Assembly: GCF_014297445.1 (NCBI RefSeq)
Contig: NZ_JACORU010000003.1
Coordinates: forward strand, 372,001-436,000
Reading direction: 5' to 3'
Origin: Ramlibacter albus
Lineage (GTDB): Bacteria > Pseudomonadota > Gammaproteobacteria > Burkholderiales > Burkholderiaceae_C
DNA: 64,000 bases
The translations under genes were made by a program, and so were the position numbers. Positions 41,793 through 50,742 of this stretch are shown here, piece after piece (position 1 is the first letter of the stretch; every line of letters starts with the position of its first letter). A model generated the notes under the pieces. It searched no databases. It was not told the DNA's origin and was given only the letters and a program-made list of their open reading frames with translations.

Positions 41793-42745
41793 TGCGCCCC
41801 CTTCGGCTGCTCGCCGGTCAGCGTGCCCAGGAACTTGACGATCAGCTCCACGTCCTGCGGCGACGCGCTGCGCCCGAGCTGGTAGGTGAACATCACCTGC
41901 ACGGCCTGCGGCAGCGTGTCGGCACTGCCGTCGTGGAAGTAAGGCGCCGTGAGCGCCACGTTGCGCAGGCTGGGCACCTTGAACACATAGCGGTCGCTCT
42001 CGCGCCCCGTCACGTTGAAGCGGCCGTAGTCCGCCGTCTTCACGTTGCCGCGCGCGGCGAAGTAGTCGCCCATCACGCCGAACTTCTGGAACATGTTGCC
42101 GCCCACGTTCACGCCCTGGTGGCAGGCCACGCAGCCGTACTTCTTGAACAGTTCGTAGCCGGCGCGCTCGTCGGGCGTGATCGCGTCCGCCTTGCCGCGC
42201 AGGTACTGGTCGAAGCGCGCGTTGGGCGTGGTGAGCGTGCGCGTGTATTCGCCGAGGGCGTTGGCGGCGTTCGCGGCGGTCATGCCGTCGGGGTACGCCT
42301 TGCGGAATTTCGCGGCGAGCGCGCCGTCCGCGGCCAGCTTCGTGAGCACCTCGGGCCAGGACGAGCCGAACACCACCGGGCTCTTGACCACGGCGTCCAC
42401 CACTCCCTCGATGCCGGGTTGGCCGCCCGACCACAGCTGGCGGAAGTTGTAGGCCGAGTTGAAGATGGTCGGCGAATTGAGCCCGTGCTCCTTGCCGCCG
42501 ACGCCGGTGGGCCTGGCCGCCGCGTAGGCGCCGCCCTTGTCGAAGGCGTGGCAGCTCGCGCAGGACACGCTGTTGTCCTTCGAGAAACGGCGGTCGAAGA
42601 AAAGCGCCTTGCCGAGGTCGGCCTTGGCCGCGTCGACCACGGGCGGCGGGGGCAGCGGCTTGATCGGCTCGGCGGGCGGGGTGCCGTTGGCCAGCGCCAG
42701 GCCGGCGGCGGTGGCTGCCAGGGCAGCCGGGAGCTTCCAGTTCAC
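41789..42745 (-). CDS. Di-haem cytochrome c peroxidase-type protein
   Basis: A 318-residue periplasmic protein with two c-type haem sites, CASCH (~residue 63) and CVACH (~205), and the MauG/CcpA-type frame (LGKALFFDRRFSKDNSVS, LNSPTIFNSAY, PSLRNVALTAPYFHDGS). It reduces hydrogen peroxide with electrons from cytochrome c, or acts as a MauG-like oxidase. The GTG start at 42745 has GGAGG upstream and gives a signal peptide (PAALAATAAGLALA). It heads a unit with the histidine kinase and the kinase-receiver fusion, joined by 4-nt overlaps, so peroxide or redox may be the sensed cue. Confidence 0.9.
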   Translation of the reverse strand: MNWKLPAALAATAAGLALANGTPPAEPIKPLPPPPVVDAAKADLGKALFFDRRFSKDNSVSCASCHAFDKGGAYAAARPTGVGGKEHGLNSPTIFNSAYNFRQLWSGGQPGIEGVVDAVVKSPVVFGSSWPEVLTKLAADGALAAKFRKAYPDGMTAANAANALGEYTRTLTTPNARFDQYLRGKADAITPDERAGYELFKKYGCVACHQGVNVGGNMFQKFGVMGDYFAARGNVKTADYGRFNVTGRESDRYVFKVPSLRNVALTAPYFHDGSADTLPQAVQVMFTYQLGRSASPQDVELIVKFLGTLTGEQPKGAQ

Positions 42746-42839
42746 GGGCAGGTCCTCCAGGATGAGGGGCCCAGTGTGGAAAAGGGGGCGTTCCACGGGC
42801 GTTCCACCCCGTTTTTGCGCCCCGGCGACAATCACGGGC

Positions 42840-43574
42840 ATGACGCAAGAGCTGTTCCGGCAGGACTCGTACCTGCGCGAGTGCGAAGCCACGGTCACCG
42901 CCGTGGGCGACCAGGGGGTGGTGCTGGACCGCACCGTGTTCTATCCCGTCGGCGGCGGGCAGGCCGGCGACAGCGGCGTGCTGGTGCTGGCCGGCGGCCG
43001 CGAGCTGCGCATCGCCGACACCCGCAAGCTGAAGGACGCCGAAGGCAAGCCCACCACCGGCATCGCCCACGTTCCCGCGCCCGGGCAGGAAGACCTGCTG
43101 ACGAATGTCAAGCCGGGCGAGGCGGTCACGGCCAGAATCGACTGGGAGCGGCGCCACAAGCTGATGCGGTTCCACACCACCACGCACCTGCTTTGCCACC
43201 TGGTGCCGCAGCTCGTGAACGGCTGCTCCATCACGCCGGAGTACGCCCGCCTGGACTTCAACATGACCGACCCGCTCGACAAGGAAGCACTCACCGCCGG
43301 CATCGCCCGGCTGGTGGAGGCCGCGCATCCGGTGACGATCGGCGCGATCACGGATGAGGAACTCGACGCCAACCCGGCACTCGTAAAGAGCATGTCCGTG
43401 CAACCGCCCCGAGGTACCGGAAGCATCCGCACCATTCGGGTCGGCGATGCCGTCGACTTCCAGCCTTGCGGCGGCACGCACGTGGCCAACACGCGCGAGA
43501 TCGGCGCGGTGGTGGTGACCAAGATCGAGAAGAAGAGCGCAACCACGCGGCGCGTGGTGCTGGGGTTCGCATGA
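42840..43574 (+). CDS. Alanyl-tRNA editing protein AlaX
   Basis: A 244-residue free-standing editing domain that hydrolyses Ser- or Gly-tRNA(Ala). Catalytic zinc ligands are in MRFHTTTHLLCHL (HxxxH) and FQPCGGTHVANT (CxxxH). The N-terminal beta-barrel part has TVFYPVGGGQAGDSGVL. It is divergent from the peroxidase operon (about 94 bp between starts) and overlaps the DsbD-like gene by 4 nt, an odd but clear coupling of tRNA proofreading with a disulfide reductase. Confidence 0.93.
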   Translation: MTQELFRQDSYLRECEATVTAVGDQGVVLDRTVFYPVGGGQAGDSGVLVLAGGRELRIADTRKLKDAEGKPTTGIAHVPAPGQEDLLTNVKPGEAVTARIDWERRHKLMRFHTTTHLLCHLVPQLVNGCSITPEYARLDFNMTDPLDKEALTAGIARLVEAAHPVTIGAITDEELDANPALVKSMSVQPPRGTGSIRTIRVGDAVDFQPCGGTHVANTREIGAVVVTKIEKKSATTRRVVLGFA

Positions 43575-45688
43575 AGTCGTTGAAAGTCCTGTTCGCCGCG
43601 CTGGCGTTGTGCACGGGTGCCGCCCACGCGGCCGGTGCGTCCGTCACCACCGAACACGTGCGCGCCGAGCTGCTCGCGCATGCACCCGACGGCGTGGCCG
43701 CGGGCAAGACCGTGTGGGTGGGTCTGCAGATCAAGCACCAGCCCGAGTGGCACACGTACTGGAAGAACGCGGGCGACTCCGGCCTGCCCACGCAACTGCA
43801 ATGGACGCTGCCCGCGGGCGTGACGGCCGGGGACATCGCATGGCCGATCCCGGTGAAGATCCCCATCGGCAACCTCGCCAACTACGGCTACGAGGGCACG
43901 GTGCTGCTGCCGGTGCCGCTCACGGTGTCGCCCGACTTCAAGCCGTCGGTGCTCAAGAGCGACTTGGAGGTCAAGCTCAAGGCCAACTGGCTGGTCTGCC
44001 GCAAGGAGTGCATCCCGGAGGAAGGCGAGTTCGTGCTGAACGTGCCGACGAAGAGCAGCACGGCCGTCAACGGCGCCGCGTTCGATGCCGCGCTCGCGAA
44101 GCAGCCCAAGCCCCTGTCCACCCCCAATGAAGTTGTCGTGGATGGCCAGCAGCTGAAGGTCAAGGTCACCGGCCTGCCCGACGCGGTGCGCGGCAAGCAG
44201 CTGGAGTTCTTCCCCGAAGTCGCGGAGGTCATCGAGACCGGCGCGCCGTGGACACAGGAGTGGAAGGCCAACGTGTGGACGGCGGTCGTGCCGCTTTCCG
44301 CGCAGCGCAGCCAGAGCCCCGCCGCGCTGCCCTTCGTGGTGGCCGTCGGCGACAACGGCTGGCGCACGGAGCCCAAGGTCACGGGCACCTGGCCCGCACT
44401 GACCGCCGCCGCTCCCGCGCAGATTTCTCCCGCGCTCGCCGAGGCGCTGCGCAGCGCCGCGCAACCGGCACCGGCCGCGCCCTCGCTCACGCTCGGGCTC
44501 GCGATGCTGTTCGCGCTGCTGGGCGGCCTCATCCTCAACCTGATGCCCTGCGTGTTCCCGGTGCTCGCGATCAAGGTGGTGGGCTTCACGAAGCACGCCG
44601 ACGACACGCGCGGCCACCGCGTCGCCGGCCTGTCGTACACGGCGGGCGTGGTCGTGTCCTTCCTCGCGCTGGGTGGGCTGATGCTCGCGTTGCGCGCCGG
44701 CGGCGAGCAACTGGGCTGGGGCTTCCAATTGCAGTCGCCGGTGGTGATCGCGCTGCTGGCGGCGCTGTTCACCGTCATCGGCCTGAACCTCGCCGGCCTG
44801 TTCGAGTTCGGCACCTTCCTGCCGAGCGCCGTGGCCGGTTACGAAGCTCGCCACCCCGTGATGAACGCGTTCCTCTCGGGGGTGCTGGCGGTGGCGATCG
44901 CCTCGCCCTGCACCGCGCCGTTCATGGGCGCATCGCTCGGCTTTGCGATCGGGCTGCCCGCGGTTGAAGCGCTGCTGGTCTTCGGCTCCATCGGCATCGG
45001 CATGGCCCTGCCCTACCTCGCCGCGAGCTGGGTACCGGCAGTTGCGCGCCTGCTTCCGCGGCCCGGCGCATGGATGGACGTGTTCCGCAAGCTCATGGCC
45101 TTCCCGATGTTCGCCACGGTCGCGTGGCTCGTGTGGGTGCTGGGCCAGCAGGCCGGCATCGACGGCGCCGGCGCCCTGCTCGTGCTGCTCGTGGCGATGG
45201 CTATGGTCATCTGGGCATTCACCCTGCAAGGGCGCGGGCGCACGGTCGTCGGCGCGCTGTCGGTCGCCACGCTCGCCGCGCTCGCCTGGGGCATGGGCCC
45301 GTCGATCACGCAGCAGCCGCCCGCCAAGGCCACCACGGCCGCGGCGCAGGGGCCGTGGCAACCGTGGGAGCCCGGCCGCGTGGACCAGCTGTTGGCGTCC
45401 GGCCAGCCCGTCTTCGTGGACTTCACGGCCGCGTGGTGCGTGACCTGCCAGTACAACAAGAAAACCACGCTGGCCGACGGGGCGGTGCTTGCGGACCTCA
45501 CGGGCAAGAACGTAGCCTTGCTGCGCGCCGACTGGACCCGGCGCGACCCCGCGATCACCGCGGCGCTGGCCCAGCTGGGCCGCAGCGGCGTGCCCGTCTA
45601 CGTGTTCTATCGCAAGGGCGCACCGCCGATCGTGCTGTCGGAGGTCCTGGGTGTCGAAGAGGTCCGTTCGGCCATAGCCAAACTGTAG
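43571..45688 (+). CDS. DsbD/ScsB-type thiol:disulfide interchange protein
   Basis: A 705-residue protein carrying electrons from cytoplasmic thioredoxin to periplasmic disulfides. Signal peptide (1-~21, ending GAAHA), a large N-terminal periplasmic region of the ScsB type (~22-295, VWVGLQIKHQPEWHTYWKNA), eight membrane helices (~305-590) with redox cysteines in NLMPCVFPVLAIK and IASPCTAPFMGAS, and a C-terminal thioredoxin domain with CVTC (AWCVTCQYNKK, ~620). The N-terminal domain differs from E. coli DsbD, so ScsB-like is the safer call. The next gene, a periplasmic redoxin, is a likely partner. Confidence 0.92.
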   Translation: MKSLKVLFAALALCTGAAHAAGASVTTEHVRAELLAHAPDGVAAGKTVWVGLQIKHQPEWHTYWKNAGDSGLPTQLQWTLPAGVTAGDIAWPIPVKIPIGNLANYGYEGTVLLPVPLTVSPDFKPSVLKSDLEVKLKANWLVCRKECIPEEGEFVLNVPTKSSTAVNGAAFDAALAKQPKPLSTPNEVVVDGQQLKVKVTGLPDAVRGKQLEFFPEVAEVIETGAPWTQEWKANVWTAVVPLSAQRSQSPAALPFVVAVGDNGWRTEPKVTGTWPALTAAAPAQISPALAEALRSAAQPAPAAPSLTLGLAMLFALLGGLILNLMPCVFPVLAIKVVGFTKHADDTRGHRVAGLSYTAGVVVSFLALGGLMLALRAGGEQLGWGFQLQSPVVIALLAALFTVIGLNLAGLFEFGTFLPSAVAGYEARHPVMNAFLSGVLAVAIASPCTAPFMGASLGFAIGLPAVEALLVFGSIGIGMALPYLAASWVPAVARLLPRPGAWMDVFRKLMAFPMFATVAWLVWVLGQQAGIDGAGALLVLLVAMAMVIWAFTLQGRGRTVVGALSVATLAALAWGMGPSITQQPPAKATTAAAQGPWQPWEPGRVDQLLASGQPVFVDFTAAWCVTCQYNKKTTLADGAVLADLTGKNVALLRADWTRRDPAITAALAQLGRSGVPVYVFYRKGAPPIVLSEVLGVEEVRSAIAKL

Positions 45689-45698
45689 GAGTCGTCAC

Positions 45699-46307
45699 AT
45701 GCTGCGCCGTACCGTGCTCGCTTCGTCCCTGTTGCTCGCGTTCACGGCGCATGCGGCGCCCACCGTCGGCCAGCCGGCGCCGGACTTCACGCTGAAGGAC
45801 ACGGGCGGCAAGCCGGTGAAGCTGTCGGACTTCCGCGGCAGGTACGTGGTGCTGGAGTGGACCAACCCCGGCTGCCCCTACGTCAGGAAGCACTACAACA
45901 GCGGCAACATGGCCGACACGCAGCAGCACGCCACGGGCAAGGGCGTGGTGTGGCTCGCCATCAATTCCACCGAACGCGATGCGTACGACTACCTCGAGCC
46001 CGCGAAGCTCGCCGGCTGGCTGCAGGAGCGCAAGTCGCGCCCGAGCGCGATCCTGATGGACGAGGAAGGCACCACGGGCCGCGCTTACGGTGCCCGCACC
46101 ACGCCGCACATGTACATCGTCGACCCGCAGGGCCGGCTGGTCTATGCCGGCGGCATCGACAGTATCGCGTCGAGCAATCCCGACGACATCAAGCGCGCGA
46201 CCAACTACGTGCGCGTGTCGCTCGACGAGGCACTTTCCGGCAAGGCCATCTCGAACCCGGTGACGCGCCCCTACGGGTGCTCCATCAAGTACAAGGCCTC
46301 GGCCTGA
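45699..46307 (+). CDS. Periplasmic redoxin (AhpC/TSA-type thioredoxin-like protein)
   Basis: A 202-residue exported protein with signal peptide MLRRTVLASSLLLAFTAHA and redoxin entry VGQPAPDFTLKDTGGKPVKL. The active-site region NPGCPYVRKHYNSGNM carries a single peroxidatic-type cysteine (CPYV rather than CxxC), and the cis-proline is in ARTTPHMYIVDPQG. A second cysteine appears only near the C-terminus (YGCSIKY). It lies 10 nt after the DsbD-like gene, which probably keeps it reduced. The substrate may be peroxide or another thiol protein. Confidence 0.87.
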   Translation: MLRRTVLASSLLLAFTAHAAPTVGQPAPDFTLKDTGGKPVKLSDFRGRYVVLEWTNPGCPYVRKHYNSGNMADTQQHATGKGVVWLAINSTERDAYDYLEPAKLAGWLQERKSRPSAILMDEEGTTGRAYGARTTPHMYIVDPQGRLVYAGGIDSIASSNPDDIKRATNYVRVSLDEALSGKAISNPVTRPYGCSIKYKASA

Positions 46308-46313
46308 GACGCC

Positions 46314-46733
46314 GTGCTGCCCAAGGTCCTCGCGCTCGCCTGCACGGTCATCCTGCTCGTCTTCATGGGCTACTTCGCCCTGGGCTCGCTGCCGCTGCTG
46401 ATCCTGAAGCACGACACGCCGATGGATGCGCGCTTCATCCGCGGCTTCTTCCACCTCTACTACCGCGCGGTCCTGTTCGCGGCCGTCACGACTTCGGTCG
46501 CCTATGCCTTCGCGGGGCAGCCCGGGTTCTGCGCGGGCATGGCGGTGCTGGCGCTGGTGGTGTTCACGGCCAGCCGCATCGTGCTGCCCGGCATGGATGC
46601 CCTGCGCAACACAATGACCCCCGAGGACGCGGGCGCGATCGCGCGTTTTCGGCGGCTGCATGGCTATGGGATGGCCCTCAATGCCTTGCAGGTGGTCACG
46701 GTGGGATGGAGCATGACGCTGCTGCGCCTTTGA
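46314..46733 (+). CDS. Small polytopic membrane protein of unknown function
   Basis: A 139-residue hydrophobic protein with about four membrane helices (~5-30, ~50-68, ~72-92, ~115-135). The central loop is hydrophilic (MTPEDAGAIARFRRLHG). The GTG start at 46314 lies 6 nt after the redoxin stop. Function is unknown; co-transcription with the redoxin and DsbD-like genes suggests an envelope role. Confidence 0.75.
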   Translation: MLPKVLALACTVILLVFMGYFALGSLPLLILKHDTPMDARFIRGFFHLYYRAVLFAAVTTSVAYAFAGQPGFCAGMAVLALVVFTASRIVLPGMDALRNTMTPEDAGAIARFRRLHGYGMALNALQVVTVGWSMTLLRL

Positions 46734-46756
46734 AGGCCTTTGCCCATAATGGGGCG

Positions 46757-47236
46757 ATGAGCAGCACGATTCACGACCTGCGCCGCATCCTCGGCAGCTG
46801 CAAGACGCTCGCCGTCGTCGGCCTGTCGCCGCAGTGGCACCGGCCCAGCTTCTTCGCGGCCAAGTACATGCAGGAGCACGGCTACCGCATCGTGCCGGTC
46901 AACCCGACGGCGAAGGAAATCCTCGGCGAGAAGTGCTACCCCTCGGTGACCGAAGCCGCGAAGGAAAACAGCATCGACCTCGTCGACTGCTTCCGCCGCA
47001 GCGAGGACATCCCGCCGATCGCCGACGAAGCCATCGCCATCGGCGCGAAGTGCCTGTGGATGCAGATCGGCGTGATCAACGAGGCGGCCGCCGCCAAGGC
47101 ACGTGCCGCGGGGCTGGACGTGGTGATGGACCGCTGCGTGAAGATCGAGCACGCGCGCCTGTTCGGCGGCCTCAATTGGGCCGGTGTGAACACCAAGGTG
47201 ATCTCGTCGCGCCGCCCGCAACAACTGTTCTACTGA
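46757..47236 (+). CDS. CoA-binding (Rossmann) domain protein, YccU-like
   Basis: A 159-residue protein of the CoA_binding family. The nucleotide-binding start is CKTLAVVGLSPQWHRPSFFAA, followed by VPVNPTAKEILGEKCYPSV, LVDCFRRSEDIPPIADEA, and a cysteine-containing VVMDRCVKIEH. Such proteins bind CoA but their biological role is unsettled. It sits 4 nt before metY and is probably co-transcribed with it. Confidence 0.9.
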   Translation: MSSTIHDLRRILGSCKTLAVVGLSPQWHRPSFFAAKYMQEHGYRIVPVNPTAKEILGEKCYPSVTEAAKENSIDLVDCFRRSEDIPPIADEAIAIGAKCLWMQIGVINEAAAAKARAAGLDVVMDRCVKIEHARLFGGLNWAGVNTKVISSRRPQQLFY

Positions 47237-47240
47237 AGCC

Positions 47241-48566
47241 ATGGCCGAGAAAGACCACGACTACGGCTTCGGCACACGCGCCATCCACGCCGGCGCCATG
47301 CCCGACCCGGTGACCGGCGCGCGCGCGACGCCGATCCACCAGACCACCAGCTTCGTCTTCGACTCCGCCGAGCACGCGGTGTCGCTGTTCAACCTGCAGA
47401 CCTTCGGCAACGTCTATTCGCGCATCAGCAACCCCACGGTGGCGGTGCTGGAAGAGCGCGTGGCCTCGCTGGAAGGCGGCCGCGCCGCATTAGCGTGTGC
47501 GACGGGCATGGCGGCGCAGATGACGGCGCTGCTCGCGATCCTGAAGGCCGGCGACCACATCGTGGCCGCGTCGACGCTGTACGGCGGCACGGTGGGGCAA
47601 CTGGGCGTGGGCTTCTCGCGGCTCGGTATCGAGACGACTTTCGTGGATCCCGAAGACCCGGAGAATTTCCGCCGCGCCATCCGCCCGAACACGCGCGCCG
47701 TGTACGGCGAGACGCTCGGCAACCCGCTCGTCAACGTGTTCGACATCGAGCCGGTCGCGAAGATCGCGCACGAGCACGGCCTGCCGCTGGTGGTGGACAA
47801 CACGGTCGCCTCGCCCTACCTCTGCAACCCGTTCGCCTTCGGCGCCGACATCGTGGTGCACAGCGCGACGAAGTACCTCGGCGGCCACGGCACCACGATG
47901 GCGGGCGTGGTGGTGGAGTCCGGCAAGTTCGACTGGGGCGGGCCGATCGCGAAGGACAAGTTCCCGGAGATGCTGGAGCCCAGCCGGGCGTACCACGGCG
48001 TGAAGTTCTACGAGACCTTCGGCGACTTCGGCTACACGATGAAGGCGCGCATGGAAGTCAACCGCACCTTCGGCGGCTCGCTCTCGCCGCTGAACGCGTG
48101 GCTGATCCTGCAGGGCATCGAGACGCTGCACCTGCGCATGCAGGCGCATTGCCGCAACACGCTGCGCGTCGCGCAGTTCCTCGCCGACCATCCGCTCGTG
48201 AGCTGGGTGAACTACCCCGGCATGGAAACGTCGAAGCACTACGCGCTGGCGAAGAAGCAGTTCCGCGCGATCGACGGCAAGCCCGGCGCCTCGGGCATCC
48301 TCACCTTCGGCATCAAGGGCGACGACCCGGCGCGCGCGGGCGAGAAGTTCATCGATGCCTGCGAGTTCCTGAGCCACCTCGCCAACATCGGCGATGCGAA
48401 GACGCTGGTGATCCACCCGGCTTCCACCACGCACCGCCAGCTCAATGACGAAGAGCTCGCGAGGGCCGGTGTGCGCCCCGACATGATCCGCCTCTCCGTG
48501 GGCATCGAGGACGTCGACGACATCCTCTGGGACATCGATCAGGCGCTGCGAACCAGCCAGAAGTAG
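47241..48566 (+). CDS. metY: O-acetylhomoserine aminocarboxypropyltransferase (sulfhydrylase)
   Basis: A 441-residue PLP enzyme making homocysteine (or methionine with methanethiol) from O-acetylhomoserine and sulfide. It shows FGTRAIHAGAMPDPVTGARA, the PLP-lysine site VVHSATKYLGGHGTTMAG, the phosphate-binding SGMAAQ-like region (ATGMAAQMTALL) and the C-terminal ASTTHRQLNDEEL...SVGIEDVDDI. The length fits MetY rather than the shorter MetZ/MetB. Its last 28 nt overlap the end of the convergent TPR-methyltransferase gene. Confidence 0.93.
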   Translation: MAEKDHDYGFGTRAIHAGAMPDPVTGARATPIHQTTSFVFDSAEHAVSLFNLQTFGNVYSRISNPTVAVLEERVASLEGGRAALACATGMAAQMTALLAILKAGDHIVAASTLYGGTVGQLGVGFSRLGIETTFVDPEDPENFRRAIRPNTRAVYGETLGNPLVNVFDIEPVAKIAHEHGLPLVVDNTVASPYLCNPFAFGADIVVHSATKYLGGHGTTMAGVVVESGKFDWGGPIAKDKFPEMLEPSRAYHGVKFYETFGDFGYTMKARMEVNRTFGGSLSPLNAWLILQGIETLHLRMQAHCRNTLRVAQFLADHPLVSWVNYPGMETSKHYALAKKQFRAIDGKPGASGILTFGIKGDDPARAGEKFIDACEFLSHLANIGDAKTLVIHPASTTHRQLNDEELARAGVRPDMIRLSVGIEDVDDILWDIDQALRTSQK

Positions 48567-49639
48567 ATACCGGGCATGGGCGCTTCGCTCTCCGTGCGCA
48601 AAGCGCCTTTCTGCATCGCCTGCACCTGCAGGCCATTGCGCGACGCGAGGTCGAGCACGTAGCCCTCCGCGTGCGCGAAACGCCGGCTGGGGCGCAGCAC
48701 CATCTTCTCGACGCCCGGGCCCGCATCCTCGATGGTCAGCGCGAACACGCCGCCGGGTTCGAGGCATCGCGCGACGTGGCTGAACACCTCTTCGAGCGCA
48801 CCGACGTAGACCAGCACGTCCGCGCACACCACGAGGTCGTACGGCCCCTGCGCGCCGCGCAGGTACTCCACGATGTCGCCGTGCACCAGCTTCTCGTACG
48901 TACCGGACTCGGCGGCTTTCTGCAGCATGCCCATCGACAGGTCCACGCCCTCGATGTGCAGCATGATCGCCTTGGCGATGCGGCCCACCAGCCCGGTGCC
49001 GCAGCCGAGGTCCAGCACGCGCTCGAAGCGGCGGTCCAGCGTGGCGAGGTGCTGCGCGAGCACCGCCGGCGCCTGGTAGTTGAGCGCCTGCACCAGGTGC
49101 TCGTCGAAGCGCACCGCGTACTTGTCGAAGAGGTTCTCGACGAAGGCGCGCGGCATGTCGTCGACGCTTTCCCCGCGCAGCGCGCGCAGGAAGTACTGCG
49201 CCAGTTCCTTGTCGCCGCCATGCGCGATCGCCTTCTCAAACGACTCGGCGGCTTCGGCCTCCTGTTTGAGCTCCACGAGCAGGTTGCCGCGGTACAGCCA
49301 GAGCGTGCCGGCTTTCGGGTCCGCGGCGAGCGCGCGGTCGAAGGCTTCGAGCGCCCCGGGCCTGCGGCCCAGCTCCGCGAGTGCGAGCGCGCGCAGGCCC
49401 AGCGACGAGATGTTGCCCGGCTCGCGTGCCAGCACCTTGTCCGAGACGGCAAGCGCATCGGCGGCACGCCCGAGTTTCATCAGCGTCGCGGCCAGGCTGC
49501 CCAGCGCGATGGTGTCGGCCGGGGCCAGCGCCACCGCCTGCGCGAAGCTGCGCTCGGCTTCGGCGAAGCGGCCGGCATTGAAGTCGGCGCTGCCCTGCGC
49601 GATCAGCTTGCGCACCTTCAGGCGGCCGCCCGTGTTCAT
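48539..49639 (-). CDS. TPR-methyltransferase fusion, copy 3 of a tandem array
   Basis: A 366-residue protein. The N-terminal half (~1-145) has tetratricopeptide repeats (FAEAERSFAQAVALAPADTI and GALEAFDRALAADPKAGTLW). It is followed by a conserved linker ending in VENLFDKYAVRFDEHLVQAL and a SAM methyltransferase domain with [16 protein letters not shown] and [19 protein letters not shown]. The substrate is unknown; the TPR part probably docks a protein. It is a paralogue of the two upstream genes, joined by a 4-nt overlap at 49636-49639. Confidence 0.87.
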   Translation of the reverse strand: MNTGGRLKVRKLIAQGSADFNAGRFAEAERSFAQAVALAPADTIALGSLAATLMKLGRAADALAVSDKVLAREPGNISSLGLRALALAELGRRPGALEAFDRALAADPKAGTLWLYRGNLLVELKQEAEAAESFEKAIAHGGDKELAQYFLRALRGESVDDMPRAFVENLFDKYAVRFDEHLVQALNYQAPAVLAQHLATLDRRFERVLDLGCGTGLVGRIAKAIMLHIEGVDLSMGMLQKAAESGTYEKLVHGDIVEYLRGAQGPYDLVVCADVLVYVGALEEVFSHVARCLEPGGVFALTIEDAGPGVEKMVLRPSRRFAHAEGYVLDLASRNGLQVQAMQKGALRTESEAPMPGIYFWLVRSA

Positions 49640-50742
49640 GGTGCCGCCCGCTCCAGCCAGAAGTAGAGCCCCGCGATCGGCTTGTGCTTGTCCTCGCGGA
49701 TCGGGGCGCGCTGCATGCCCTGCAAGGAGAACCCGTTGCGATCCGCGAGCTCGCGGATGTAGGCCTGCGAATGCGCGTAGCGGCGGCTCGCGCGCAGCGC
49801 CAGCGCGGGTTCGCCTTCGGCGGGCTCCTCCACCGAGAAGCAGAACACCCCGCCCGGCGCCATGCAGGCCGCGACGCGTTCGAACACCTCTTCGAGCGCG
49901 CCGACGTAGATGAAGACGTCGGCGGAGATCACCAGGTCGTACGGGCCCTGCGCGGTGCGCAGGAACTCCACGATGTCGGCGTGCACGAGGCTGTCGTAGG
50001 CGCGCGTTTCAGCTGCCTTCTCCAGCATGCGTGCCGAAATGTCCACGCCCTCCAGCCGCGCCATCATGGGCTTGGCCATGCGCCCGCACAAACCGGTGCC
50101 GCAGCCCAGGTCCAGCGCGTTGGCAAAGCGGCGCTGCATCGCGGCGAGGCGGTTCGCGAGCACCGTCGGCGCCTGGTAGCGCAGGTCCTTCACCAGGTTG
50201 ACCTCGAAATCGTCGGCGTACTTGTCGAAGAGCCCCTCGACGTAGTCGCGCGGCGGTGCGGGCGGCGTTTCGCCGCCCGTGAGTGCGGCGAGGTAGTAGC
50301 CGGCGAGCTCCGGGTCCGCGCCATGCGCCAGCGCCTTGCGGTACGACTCGGCCGCCTCGAGCGGCCGCCCCATCTCCACCAGCAAGGTGCCGCGCTGCAT
50401 CCACAGCGTACCCGCTTCGGGCCGCGCGGCCAGCACGCGGTCGAAGGCGGCGAGCGCCTCGGGGTGGCGGCCGATCTCGGCCAGCACCAGTGCGCGCAGG
50501 CCGAGCGTGTCGAGGTTGCCGGGCTCCAGTTCGAGTGCGTCGTCGAGCAGCGGCAGCGCCTCGCCGGCACGGCCCAGCCGCATGCGCACGACGGCGAGGT
50601 TGGACTGCGTCGACGCGCGCCGCGGCACGAGCGCCAGCGCCGCGGCGAAGCTGCGCTCCGCCTCTTCCAGCCGGCCCGCCTCGGTGTGCTGCACGCCCTG
50701 CGCGAAGAGCTCGCGGGCCTGCTCGAACGCCGCGTCAGCCAT
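49636..50742 (-). CDS. TPR-methyltransferase fusion, copy 2 of a tandem array
   Basis: A 368-residue paralogue of its neighbours. TPR units include [20 protein letters not shown] and [20 protein letters not shown]. The linker is [20 protein letters not shown], and the SAM domain has [19 protein letters not shown] and [20 protein letters not shown]. The start at 50742 was chosen because it aligns with the other copies ([19 protein letters not shown]). The stop overlaps copy 3, and the start overlaps the end of copy 1 by 8 nt, so all three are one translationally coupled unit. Confidence 0.88.
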   Translation of the reverse strand: MADAAFEQARELFAQGVQHTEAGRLEEAERSFAAALALVPRRASTQSNLAVVRMRLGRAGEALPLLDDALELEPGNLDTLGLRALVLAEIGRHPEALAAFDRVLAARPEAGTLWMQRGTLLVEMGRPLEAAESYRKALAHGADPELAGYYLAALTGGETPPAPPRDYVEGLFDKYADDFEVNLVKDLRYQAPTVLANRLAAMQRRFANALDLGCGTGLCGRMAKPMMARLEGVDISARMLEKAAETRAYDSLVHADIVEFLRTAQGPYDLVISADVFIYVGALEEVFERVAACMAPGGVFCFSVEEPAEGEPALALRASRRYAHSQAYIRELADRNGFSLQGMQRAPIREDKHKPIAGLYFWLERAAP

